From NCBI GenBank assembly GCA_965226025.1, contig CBDDCD010000002.1:1612001-1676000 (forward strand): a stretch of DNA of 64,000 bases, given 5' to 3'. Below are positions 1-8,077 of this stretch, one piece after another. The notes beneath the pieces were generated by a model. It saw nothing but the letters and a program-made list of their open reading frames with translations. It was not told where the DNA came from and did not search any database. Positions within the stretch are counted from its first letter, which is position 1. Each line of letters begins with the position of its first letter. The position numbers were made by a program, and so were the translations under genes. The stretch is from Moanibacter sp965226025 (GTDB taxonomy: Bacteria; Verrucomicrobiota; Verrucomicrobiia; Opitutales; UBA2987).

Positions 1-2107
1 GATGACGTCGAGCGGCCGTTCGCATTTCCGGCGGGCCTCTTTCCGTATCCTCTTCTACGTAGTTCGTAATACCGTGCACGAGGGCGTGAGAGAGACGCTC
101 TTCAACGGAACCCTGACGCCATTCGAGGTCCCGCTTTTTTCCGGTCTTCTTTCTCTCTCCTTTGATCGAATTGGCCAGATCGACGAGTCTTTCCGTGGCA
201 TCGGTTCTGCGATTGAAGAGTACGTCCTCGACGTGATTAAGGAGTTCCTGGGGGATTTCCTCGTAGACCGTGAGCATTCCAGCATTGACGATCGCCAAGT
301 CGAGACCGGCCCTTATGGCATGGTAGAGGAAGGCCGAATGCATCGCTTCCCGAATCGTGTTGTTTCCCCGGAATGAGAAGGAGATGTTGCTCACGCCGCC
401 GCTGACGCGGGCGTGGGGGCACCTCTTCTTGATTTCGGGAATCGCCTCGATAAAGTTGACCGCGTAATCATTGTGTTCCGGGATGCCGGTTGCCACGGTC
501 AGAATATTGGGATCAAAGATAATGTCACCGGGATCAAAAGCGAGCTCGCCACTGAGCAGGCGGTAGGCCCGCTCGCAGATCTGCACCTTGTGCTCCCTGG
601 CTGTGGCCTGACCCTCCTCGTCGAAGGCCATAACGACGACTCCGGCTCCGTACTTCCGAACACATCGGGCCTGTTCCAGGAATCGCTCTTCCCCTTCTTT
701 CAGGCTTATGGAATTGACAATGCATCGTCCCTGCACGCACTTCATTCCCGCTTCAAGGACTGACCACCTCGAGCTGTCGATCATGATCGGGACACGACTG
801 ATCTCCGGCTCCGAGGCCATGAGGTTGAGAAATCGCGTCATGCAGGCCTCCCCGTCAAGAAGGGCATCGTCGAAATTGACGTCGACGATATTCGCGCCGT
901 TGTCGATTTGCTGCCGAGCCACAGCGAGGCCTTCTTCGAAGGCGTCTTTCTCAATGAGCTTTCGGAATCCGGGCGAACCGGTGACGTTGGTTCGCTCTCC
1001 AATCATCATAAAGGGAGCATCGTCGCCCACGATGTTGAGCGCCTCGAGCCCGCTGAAGCGGGTTCCCTTTGGAATTTCGGGCTTCTTCCGCGGCGGCATT
1101 CCCCGCAGCTCGGCGGCGATTGCCTGGAGGTGCTGAGGTGTGGTGCCACAGCAGCCGCCGACCAAATTGAGCCAGCCTTCCTGAGCGTACTGGGAGAGGA
1201 CCGACGCCATGTTCTCCGGCGTATCCTCGTACTCGCCAAAGGCATTGGGAAGCCCGGCATTCGGGTAGCAGCTGGTGTAACAGTCCGCGATCCTCGAGAG
1301 CTCCTCCAGATAGGGCCGCATCTCTTCCGCGCCCAGGGCGCAATTGATCCCGACACTGAGAGAGTTCGCGCCCGCCACCGAGTTCCAGAATGCCTCCACC
1401 GTCTGCCCAGATAGAGTGCGTCCGGAGGCGTCCGTAATTGTGACAGAGAGCATAACCGGAAGGTCGATGCCGCGTTCCTCCTTCAAATCCTCGATCCCAG
1501 CCAGGGCGGCTTTGAGATTAAGGGTGTCGAAAACCGTTTCCGCGAGGAGGATATCGACACCTCCCCCTACGAGAGCCGCCGCTTGCTCAAAGTAGGAATC
1601 TCTCAGCTCGTCAAAAGTAACGTTGCGGTAGCCCGGCCGATCGACGTCCGGAGAAAGGGACGCGGTTCGGTTGGTTGGACCCATGGCGCCGGCAACGAAA
1701 CAGCGCTTTTCGGGATGGGTGTGCATGAAATCATCCACCACCTTGCGGGCGAGAGAGGCGGCAGCCGTGTTGATCTCGCAGACGGCCTTTTCCAGACCGT
1801 AGTCTGACTGCGAGATTCGGGTCCCGTTGAAAGTGTTTGTCTCAATGATGTCGGCCCCGGCTTCGAGAAATCCCCGATGAATCTCCTCTATGATTTCGGG
1901 ACGGGTCAGGGATAGGGCGTCGTTATTTCCCTTGAGATCCTTGGGATGATCCTGAAATCGGCCGCCTCGGAAATCTTCCTCTTCGAGCTTGAACTTCTGA
2001 ATCATGGTACCCATTGCGCCGTCGAGAATAACAATACGCTCGTCGAGAAGGCGGCAGAGGTCCTGCTCAATATCGTTCGATGTCGATCGTTTGATCTCCG
2101 CGCTCAT
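1..2107 (-). CDS. metH: methionine synthase MetH, cobalamin-dependent (3' part beyond window)
   Basis: Transfers a methyl group from methyltetrahydrofolate to homocysteine by way of cobalamin. It starts at ATG 2107 (MSAEIKRSTSNDIEQ). The homocysteine-binding domain covers roughly residues 20-330, with zinc-ligand motifs GINCALG and GGCCGTTPQH (near residue 320). The pterin-binding domain begins near residue 365 with GERTNVTGS. The gene runs off the left edge, so the B12-binding and reactivation domains are not seen. The last bases show an apparent frameshift: the frame reads NYVEEDTE up to about position 45, then the expected MetH linker (KEARRKCERPLDVI) continues in another frame. This is either a real lesion or a sequence error. 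No cobalamin or SAM riboswitch was recognised upstream. Confidence 0.93.
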   Translation of the reverse strand, partial: MSAEIKRSTSNDIEQDLCRLLDERIVILDGAMGTMIQKFKLEEEDFRGGRFQDHPKDLKGNNDALSLTRPEIIEEIHRGFLEAGADIIETNTFNGTRISQSDYGLEKAVCEINTAAASLARKVVDDFMHTHPEKRCFVAGAMGPTNRTASLSPDVDRPGYRNVTFDELRDSYFEQAAALVGGGVDILLAETVFDTLNLKAALAGIEDLKEERGIDLPVMLSVTITDASGRTLSGQTVEAFWNSVAGANSLSVGINCALGAEEMRPYLEELSRIADCYTSCYPNAGLPNAFGEYEDTPENMASVLSQYAQEGWLNLVGGCCGTTPQHLQAIAAELRGMPPRKKPEIPKGTRFSGLEALNIVGDDAPFMMIGERTNVTGSPGFRKLIEKDAFEEGLAVARQQIDNGANIVDVNFDDALLDGEACMTRFLNLMASEPEISRVPIMIDSSRWSVLEAGMKCVQGRCIVNSISLKEGEERFLEQARCVRKYGAGVVVMAFDEEGQATAREHKVQICERAYRLLSGELAFDPGDIIFDPNILTVATGIPEHNDYAVNFIEAIPEIKKRCPHARVSGGVSNISFSFRGNNTIREAMHSAFLYHAIRAGLDLAIVNAGMLTVYEEIPQELLNHVEDVLFNRRTDATERLVDLANSIKGERKKTGKKRDLEWRQGSVEERLSHALVHGITNYVEEDTERGPPEMRTAARRH

Positions 2108-2408
2108 ATGCGATAGAGGAAGAGCATTGGCAACGGGACTATTATCGACGCTACACGGGCCAAATTAATTGGGTTTGTGAGTTGGAAATCTAGAAGCGGT
2201 CCCATCTTTACTTCCCGTGGTCACGGATCGCATTCAGGTACGTCGCAACCGGAATTCAGAATAACGCGACTACCAATCACTTCAATCCAATTCTTTCTGC
2301 ACTCAGCCCAACTAAGAAGATGTCGGTGGCCAAATCTGCCGCCGTCCACGAATGCAGCCAAGCAGTCCGAACCCGCCGCAAAATCGCAATGCTAAGTCCG
2401 ACAGATTC
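2108..2408. other. intergenic region upstream of metH
   Basis: About 300 bases lie between the metH start and the receptor stop. No gene is visible. It should hold the metH promoter on the minus strand, but no convincing -35/-10 pair, B12 box or S-box was found. The right end carries a family A repeat (2398-2412). Confidence 0.5.
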
Positions 2409-2412
2409 CTAG
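2398..2412 (-). repeat. family A repeat end (CTAGGAATCTGTCGG), supplies receptor stop
   Basis: Read on the minus strand this is CTAGGAATCTGTCGG, the core of a short sequence dispersed through the window. The TAG at 2409-2411 is the stop codon of the TonB receptor gene. Confidence 0.75.
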
Positions 2413-4283
2413 CGTTCGCCGAACATGATCTGGGCGCCCAGGTAGGCTCCTCGATCGAGGGCTTTGAAACCGTCGACTTCGCCGTACTGTCGGTTGAAGA
2501 GATTTTCCACGCGTCCGAAAATCTCGATCCGTCTATGGATTCGGTAGCGTGCGTAGAGACGGGCCACGGAATAGTCCTCCGCAGTAATGCGGACGAAGGT
2601 GCCGCCATCGATGTCAAGGCGGTCCCTGTTGAAGCGAAAATCAAAGCCGGCTGTGAAATTCGGGGAGGGGATGAAGCGAATTCCGAGAGATCCCTGGTGG
2701 CGAGGCCGGCGCAGGAGTCGCATGTCGGTGTCGCGGTCCTCGGCCGTCAGGTGGGTGTAGTTGGCGTAGAATTGGAATCGATCGGTGGGCTTGAGGGTCG
2801 CCGAAAATTCGAAACCCTCGGTGCGGGCGTTGCCGACATTGAGAAGGGGAAATCCCGTGATCAGATTCGAGATGTCGTTGGCAAAGTAGATCCCTTCCAA
2901 TCTTAGGGAACCTTGCAACAGCTCTTGTCGGAAACCGAATTCCCGCGATTCGCTCTCCTCGGCGTTGAGATTCGGATTTCCAAAAAGACCGTACAAGTCG
3001 AACGCCTGGGGTACTGCGTAGGCGGTGGCGAACTTCCCAAAGAAGCTCAACCCGAGCTGGGAATACGTCTTCTCAACGAGGACATTCCACGTCGTCGGGC
3101 TTCCGAAATCCGAATAGTCGTCAAAGCGTCCTCCTCCGGTGACATGAATTCCTTCAAGCGGCTGCCACCGGGTCTGGCCATAGACACTCAGGCTGCTCCA
3201 ACTGTTGTCGAAGGGGGTGCCACCGAGCTCGAGGTCCTCCTGGAGAAAGTCTTCGTTTCGGTAGACCGTTCCCAAAGTAAGTGAAAATCGATCTCCTGGC
3301 ATCCAGTCTACCTGGAGATCCGCCTCGTCCGTTGTCGTATTGGAATCGGTATGAAGAAAAAAGCTGGAAGTCTTCGATTCGAGTCTGTCTTTGGATCGGG
3401 AATAGAAGAAGCGCAGGTGAAGCTTTTCATCGATTCGATACTTAATCCCCGGTGAGAGAAGCCAGGTTTGGGTGGCCTGGAAGTCCTCCAAGGCTGGATA
3501 GGTGGGAGCCTTTCGGTTGTCGGGATTCCCGGAGCGGGCGTCGTAGAAGAGCGATGTAAAGTCGAAGGAGAGCGCTTCAGTGACTCTGAGGTTTCCACGG
3601 GCCATCAGATTCGTGATTCGATAACGACTGTTCGGTTCCTGATTGTCCGTCTCCAAGTGCGATGCACCCAGTTTCAATCCCGCCCGATCACTCCCCACCG
3701 TGGCATTGACCTGGGACCGATAGGTGCCGAATGACCCCGCTTCTCCTTCCAATCTGAGCCTCGTTTGCTCCTCCTCTCCGACTGCCCCGCTGAAAAGACT
3801 GATCACTCCCCCGATACCTTCCGCACCGTAGAGTGTGGACGAGGCTCCCTTCATAATTTCGACTCTCTCGAGATTATCCAGGTTTAGCTGGGCCAGATTG
3901 TAGGTGCCCGAAAACCCGCCGTTCAGTTTCCTTCCATCCAGAAGGATAACGGTGTGGTCGCTGTTCGTCCCCCGCGTAAAGAGCGAGCTCACTCCTCCTA
4001 CCTGCCCCGTCGTCGCCAGACTCATTCCCGCCGTCCGGTTCAGAATCTCCTCCAGGGTCCGGTATTCTCCTCCCTCAATTTCCTCTCTCGTCACTACCGA
4101 AATTGACGGCGATGCCCGATCCAGAGGCTGTAGCGTCCGAGTTGAGACGACAAAGTAGGGCCTGAGCTCCTCCTTCGAATCGCCGGTCACTTCTCCGCCC
4201 TCCTCTCCCCCAGCAGGCGGCATTACCAGCAGCAGACCCATCCACCCAACTAATCTAGCTCTTATCGGTTTTCGCGACTTCAT
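2409..4283 (-). CDS. TonB-dependent outer-membrane receptor, BtuB-like
   Basis: A 624-residue TonB-dependent receptor. A signal-peptide-like N-terminus (charged start, then GWMGLLLVM) is followed by a plug domain (about 55-165) with SPSISVVTREEIEGG, SSLFTRGTNSDHTVILLDGRKLN and VEIMKGASSTLYGAEGIGGVI. A 22-strand-type barrel follows, with the signature VENLFNRQYGEVDGF near the end. The plug resembles BtuB, and the divergent neighbour is a BtuF-like binding protein, so cobalamin or another metal chelate is the likely substrate. BtuCD permease genes are not in the window. The stop codon is the TAG of a family A repeat. Confidence 0.88.
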   Translation of the reverse strand: MKSRKPIRARLVGWMGLLLVMPPAGGEEGGEVTGDSKEELRPYFVVSTRTLQPLDRASPSISVVTREEIEGGEYRTLEEILNRTAGMSLATTGQVGGVSSLFTRGTNSDHTVILLDGRKLNGGFSGTYNLAQLNLDNLERVEIMKGASSTLYGAEGIGGVISLFSGAVGEEEQTRLRLEGEAGSFGTYRSQVNATVGSDRAGLKLGASHLETDNQEPNSRYRITNLMARGNLRVTEALSFDFTSLFYDARSGNPDNRKAPTYPALEDFQATQTWLLSPGIKYRIDEKLHLRFFYSRSKDRLESKTSSFFLHTDSNTTTDEADLQVDWMPGDRFSLTLGTVYRNEDFLQEDLELGGTPFDNSWSSLSVYGQTRWQPLEGIHVTGGGRFDDYSDFGSPTTWNVLVEKTYSQLGLSFFGKFATAYAVPQAFDLYGLFGNPNLNAEESESREFGFRQELLQGSLRLEGIYFANDISNLITGFPLLNVGNARTEGFEFSATLKPTDRFQFYANYTHLTAEDRDTDMRLLRRPRHQGSLGIRFIPSPNFTAGFDFRFNRDRLDIDGGTFVRITAEDYSVARLYARYRIHRRIEIFGRVENLFNRQYGEVDGFKALDRGAYLGAQIMFGER

Positions 4284-4324
4284 CTCCTCCAGAATCCTTC
4301 CTCTAGTCGTTATCTCTCCCCTCT

Positions 4325-4372
4325 GGCAAGCCTTAATGACAATTATATGCCAATAAAGGTTTTGACTTGGGT
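4325..4372. promoter_or_regulatory. divergent promoter region with operator-like inverted repeat
   Basis: The short AT-rich gap between the divergent receptor and binding-protein genes contains TGACAATTATATGCCA, an imperfect inverted repeat (TGACA-N6-TGCCA), and a TATAAT-like hexamer on the minus strand. It could be the site of a metal-type regulator such as the Fur-family protein encoded at 5356-5742. The match to known Fur, Zur or Mur boxes is weak. Confidence 0.3.
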
Positions 4373-4405
4373 GGAAGGATAGGAGAGGAGCAGAAGAGGG
4401 AAGCG

Positions 4406-5395
4406 ATGAGGGGGCGATTAAAGTATTACTTTATAGGGGTAGGGTTGGGGTGTCTATTGTTGATGGTGTTGCCGCGTCCGATACGGCGTACAGGGATTGA
4501 GAAGGAAGGGAAGCACTTACACGGGGAGTATCCGATAAGGATTGAGGATGGCTACGGTCGGGAGGTAGTGGTAGCCTTCCGGCCGAGGCGTTTGATATCC
4601 TTGGCGCCGAGTGTGACGGAGATTCTTTTTCGGTTGGAGAGTGGAGAGCAGTTGGTGGGAAACACGAAGTTCTGTGATTACCCGGCGGGGGCAGAATTGA
4701 TAGAGAAGATTGGGGGGATGCGGCAGCCCAGCCTGGAGAAGATGATCCAGCTGCAGCCGGATCTGGTCCTGGGGACTGTATTGAGTCCGCCCTCGTTGTA
4801 TGAGCAGATGGAAGCGGCGGGGTTTAATGTGGTGGCATTTAGTCACGGCGATTTCGACGGAGTATTGGATGACATTCGCACGATCGGAAAGATTACGGGA
4901 AGGGTTGGAGAGGCGCTACGACTGACCAGCGCCATTGAGGAAAAGCGGCGTGGGATCGAGAAGAGGCTCCAGAGCAAGGCCGATGAGCCCCGCAAGCGAG
5001 TTCTCCTCCTCTATGGCCTGGGAGGACTGTTCAGCGCCGGAGAGGGCTCTTGGGCGGGAGATTTAGTCGAGCAATGTTACTCGGACAACGTAGCCGGATC
5101 GGCGCGATCGACCTGGCCACAGTTGTCGTTGGAGGGGATCCTGGCGGCCGATCCGGAGATTCTCATACTGGCGGTACCATCGAAGGGGCAGGGGCACGAG
5201 CGGGCGCGGGAGGAACTCTCCGCCTTAAAGGAGAAAGAAGTGTGGAGGAATATCTCAGCAGTCCGAAGCGGCCGGTTGGAGGTAATCGACAGTGAAATTC
5301 TGGAGATTCCGGGGCCCAGGATGATCGATGCCCTAGAATCCCTGGCGAAAGCGATTCATCCGGATCTCTTCGAGCAATTTGGGCAGGTGCCGTAA
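4406..5395 (+). CDS. BtuF-like periplasmic binding protein (helical backbone metal receptor)
   Basis: A 329-residue substrate-binding protein of the BtuF/FhuD type. I chose ATG 4406 (MRGRLKYYF) over the upstream ATG 4367 because an AGAGGG-type ribosome site precedes it and a hydrophobic N-terminal segment (YYFIGVGLGCLLLMVL) follows directly. The mature part starts DGYGREVVV and contains RLISLAPSVTEILF, a long connecting helix and LQPDLVLG, all typical of the fold. The segment could be a signal peptide, a membrane anchor or a poor lipobox. It is divergent from the BtuB-like receptor, so the pair probably imports cobalamin or a similar chelate. Its 3' end overlaps the convergent regulator gene by 40 bases. 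Confidence 0.83.
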   Translation: MRGRLKYYFIGVGLGCLLLMVLPRPIRRTGIEKEGKHLHGEYPIRIEDGYGREVVVAFRPRRLISLAPSVTEILFRLESGEQLVGNTKFCDYPAGAELIEKIGGMRQPSLEKMIQLQPDLVLGTVLSPPSLYEQMEAAGFNVVAFSHGDFDGVLDDIRTIGKITGRVGEALRLTSAIEEKRRGIEKRLQSKADEPRKRVLLLYGLGGLFSAGEGSWAGDLVEQCYSDNVAGSARSTWPQLSLEGILAADPEILILAVPSKGQGHERAREELSALKEKEVWRNISAVRSGRLEVIDSEILEIPGPRMIDALESLAKAIHPDLFEQFGQVP

Positions 5396-5742
5396 AAGAC
5401 GACTTCTGCTCCGTCGATTGTGAATCCCGGCGGCGCCTCATAGGTTGGGGAAGGTGATTCTTTTTCGAAGTCGAAGACCCTCCTGCAGCGATGACAAATA
5501 AAGTGGGGGTGGGAACGTCCTCCGGCGGTTTCGAAACGAGTGGGTTGTCCGGGATAGTCGAGACCGACGAGCCTTCCCTCATTGACCATCTCACCAATGT
5601 GTCGGTAGACGGTTCGCAGGCCGAGAGTCGGAACATCAAGGCGACCGGCTAAGTGAATCTCTTTCGCGGTCAGAGGTCTTGAGGTCTGCTCGACCACGCG
5701 GGAGATCACTTGTCGTTGCCGAGTGTTTCGGAACCTGGACAT
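5356..5742 (-). CDS. Fur-family metal-dependent transcriptional regulator
   Basis: A 128-residue Fur-superfamily repressor. Residues 1-75 form the winged helix (LGLRTVYRHIGEMVNEGRLVG). The C-terminal dimerisation domain carries structural zinc cysteines C83-xx-C86 and C120-xx-C123 and the histidines of RSHPHFICHRC. Which member of the family it is (Fur, Zur or PerR) cannot be decided from the sequence. It overlaps the 3' end of def by 37 bases in the same direction, which suggests co-transcription. The nearby receptor and binding-protein genes are plausible targets. Confidence 0.9.
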   Translation of the reverse strand: MSRFRNTRQRQVISRVVEQTSRPLTAKEIHLAGRLDVPTLGLRTVYRHIGEMVNEGRLVGLDYPGQPTRFETAGGRSHPHFICHRCRRVFDFEKESPSPTYEAPPGFTIDGAEVVFYGTCPNCSKRSG

Positions 5743-6320
5743 GGGGAGGCGCTTCTTAGTTGGACACCGGTATTCTTCTTGAGGGCCTTCAGATCGTCCT
5801 CAATGTTTCGAAGGATGGCAGGTCCCATTCGATCGATGAAGAGAACACCGTTGAGGTGATCGATCTCATGCTGGATGACACGAGCCAGGAGACTATCGCA
5901 TTCTAACCTGTGAGAGCCCCCGTCGAGATCCCGGTAGTCCACCCCTATTGATTCGGAGCGATAGATGAGAGCTTGGATTCCGGGGAAGGAAAGGCAGCCT
6001 TCTTCATAGGGAGACTCAATCTCCGACGGAAAGCAAAGGGAGGGATTGATCAGAACTAGCGGCATGATCAATTCAATTGGAAGGGTGCGGCCGTCCAATC
6101 GAAGATCGATTTCGAGCTCTCGGGCCGCCTCCTCGATATCAATCACACAGATCATCTTTCTTTGATCGACCTGCTGAGCAGCAAGGCCGATTCCCTGGCT
6201 CGCGTACATCGTCTCTACCATATCATCGGCCAGTTGCTTGAGGTCCACGTCGAATACTTCGACGGTTTCTCCTTTGCCACGGAGGATGGGTTCATCGTAC
6301 TGTGTCACGCGTAGAATCAT
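5706..6320 (-). CDS. def: peptide deformylase
   Basis: Removes the formyl group from the N-terminal methionine of new proteins. It has 204 residues and all three family motifs: GIGLAAQQV (43-51), EEGCLSFP with metal ligand C109, and QHEIDHLNG with ligands H151 and H155 and catalytic E152. It is slightly longer than usual because of an insert between motifs 1 and 2. The downstream Fur-family gene starts inside its 3' end. Confidence 0.95.
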   Translation of the reverse strand: MILRVTQYDEPILRGKGETVEVFDVDLKQLADDMVETMYASQGIGLAAQQVDQRKMICVIDIEEAARELEIDLRLDGRTLPIELIMPLVLINPSLCFPSEIESPYEEGCLSFPGIQALIYRSESIGVDYRDLDGGSHRLECDSLLARVIQHEIDHLNGVLFIDRMGPAILRNIEDDLKALKKNTGVQLRSASPCPGSETLGNDK

Positions 6321-6394
6321 CTGCCGGAAAGCTTTCGGCAGTATTCTGAGATTTCCGGAAATTCAGCAACCAAATAGAGCAGGAAGGAAGACGG

Positions 6395-8077
6395 ATGTCG
6401 AAACTCGCCATACTTTCCGAAGCCTTTCTCTTCCTGGTCCTGTCGGCTGTCCTCCTCCTCTTCGGTGCCGGCATTCCGGTGCACTTCCGAGCCCTCGCCC
6501 CGAGCGTATTAACGGAAGCGGGTAGGGGCAGTGATACGATCGTTGACCTTGCTTCGTCCTACCTCGATGCAGGAAAGATCGGACCGGTGGAGCTCTTTCT
6601 CAACTTGGGGTTTTCCGAAGTTGATGAAGGTTCGGTTAGGGAGCGGCGACAACTTCTTCACAAGACCCATCCGGCCTATCGACTGTCCGGTGGTCCTGCG
6701 CCCTATTTCGAGCAGTTCTTGAACCTCCTGGAAGAAGGAGGGCTGGAGGAAAAGGCGATGAAGGTGATACCGTTTCTGCTACACTCCGGCTACCGGGAGC
6801 ATCTGTTGGGATTTCTTGAGCACTCGAGTAATTCCACCGTAGGGTCTCTTCTCTCCTCCCGCGCCCTGACTTCGGTAACTCGATTCATGCCCGTCTCAAC
6901 TGCTGCCGGTCAACCTCTAGACGCCACCATATTGATGACCGCGCTCCTCGTGCAAGGTGACGATTTCTCGCCTGAGTTGACGAGGGAGCTCAAGAAAGTG
7001 GCTGAGGGTGCGGGGAGAGGCGAAAGGTCCGCGGTCGATCGATTGGAGGGAGCTTACCTCTCCCTGCTCGCATTCGGCCGAAGAATGAACTGGGTGCAGC
7101 TGGCTGAGTGGACGAGCCGATTTCGGACTCTCGACGAAATGGAGGGAGCGGCGGCCGTGATTCGGCGGCATGCGAGGGAGGTTCCACTCTTCTACAGCCT
7201 CATCCTTCTGGTCGGTGAACCCGGCGCCATCGTTCGCTACAGCGAGGAGTTTGGCCAGGGAGGTCGGAACGACTTGAAGTTTGCCCTTCCGGCCGGGGCG
7301 GGCGCGGTTAAGGAGTTGATCAAGCACGGGAAACCCATCTATCGGCCACCCGCGATTTTCGAGGCAGTGGATCGGCTGACGGAATGGGTCCGACAGGCGC
7401 CTCTACTCAGTTTTACGCACCGCCACCCGCAGGCAGCAATCAATCTGAAGATTCTTATCATGTTAGCGGCCGGATACGCCCTCTCCCTCTTCCTCAGCAA
7501 CCTGTTGGAGTTTTCCAGCCATAGGCGAGTCGTTTCTCGACTCAATCCCCTCGTTGTCCTTCGCAACAGCATCGTGGCGCTCTTCTTCGCAATCACGTTG
7601 TGGGTGATGATGGAACCCGCCCTCTTCGACCCCGGTCCTGAGCCGAAAGCTAAGTTGCGTTTGGTCTTCGACGTTGTTAATAGACCCGAAGCTCTAAAAT
7701 CGCAGAATCTTCTCACCCCGATGCTCGATCAGATTACCATTCTGATAATTCTAATCTTCTTCCTGCTTCAACTCATCGTTTACGTCTTCTGTCTGATCAG
7801 GATTTCCGAAATCAAGCGTCGGGATGCGAATTCGGATCTCAAAATCAGATTGCTTGAGAATGAGGACAATCTTTTTGACTTGGGATTGTATATTGGGTTG
7901 GGAGGCACCGTTGCTTCCCTCATCCTTCTGGCTATTGACGTCGTTCAAGCGAGCCTGATTGCGGCCTACTCCTCCACTCTCTTCGGTATCATATTCGTGG
8001 CAATTCTCAAGGTCTTCCACGTACGACCCTACCGTCGCACCCTAATCCTCGGTATTGAATCCTCACAGGATGAATAA
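6395..8077 (+). CDS. polytopic membrane protein of unknown function
   Basis: A 560-residue membrane protein. It begins with one hydrophobic segment (about 6-27), then a long soluble, probably periplasmic, domain (30-345) rich in leucine and charged residues. Five more hydrophobic segments follow near 350-372, 391-406, 447-468, 495-517 and 518-538. The last pair (GLYIGLGGTVASLILL, AAYSSTLFGIIFVAIL) is loosely reminiscent of MotA/ExbB-type proton-channel helices; this is only a resemblance. The start has a good ribosome site (AGGAAGG). Its stop overlaps the start of the coiled-coil gene by eight bases, so the two are translationally coupled and probably work together. I do not recognise a named family. 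Confidence 0.75.
   Translation: MSKLAILSEAFLFLVLSAVLLLFGAGIPVHFRALAPSVLTEAGRGSDTIVDLASSYLDAGKIGPVELFLNLGFSEVDEGSVRERRQLLHKTHPAYRLSGGPAPYFEQFLNLLEEGGLEEKAMKVIPFLLHSGYREHLLGFLEHSSNSTVGSLLSSRALTSVTRFMPVSTAAGQPLDATILMTALLVQGDDFSPELTRELKKVAEGAGRGERSAVDRLEGAYLSLLAFGRRMNWVQLAEWTSRFRTLDEMEGAAAVIRRHAREVPLFYSLILLVGEPGAIVRYSEEFGQGGRNDLKFALPAGAGAVKELIKHGKPIYRPPAIFEAVDRLTEWVRQAPLLSFTHRHPQAAINLKILIMLAAGYALSLFLSNLLEFSSHRRVVSRLNPLVVLRNSIVALFFAITLWVMMEPALFDPGPEPKAKLRLVFDVVNRPEALKSQNLLTPMLDQITILIILIFFLLQLIVYVFCLIRISEIKRRDANSDLKIRLLENEDNLFDLGLYIGLGGTVASLILLAIDVVQASLIAAYSSTLFGIIFVAILKVFHVRPYRRTLILGIESSQDE

Noticed and set aside
2108..4405. Cobalamin or SAM riboswitch for metH or the BtuB-like receptor
   Set aside because: No B12 box, S-box or space for the full aptamer was found; the receptor/binding-protein gap is too short.
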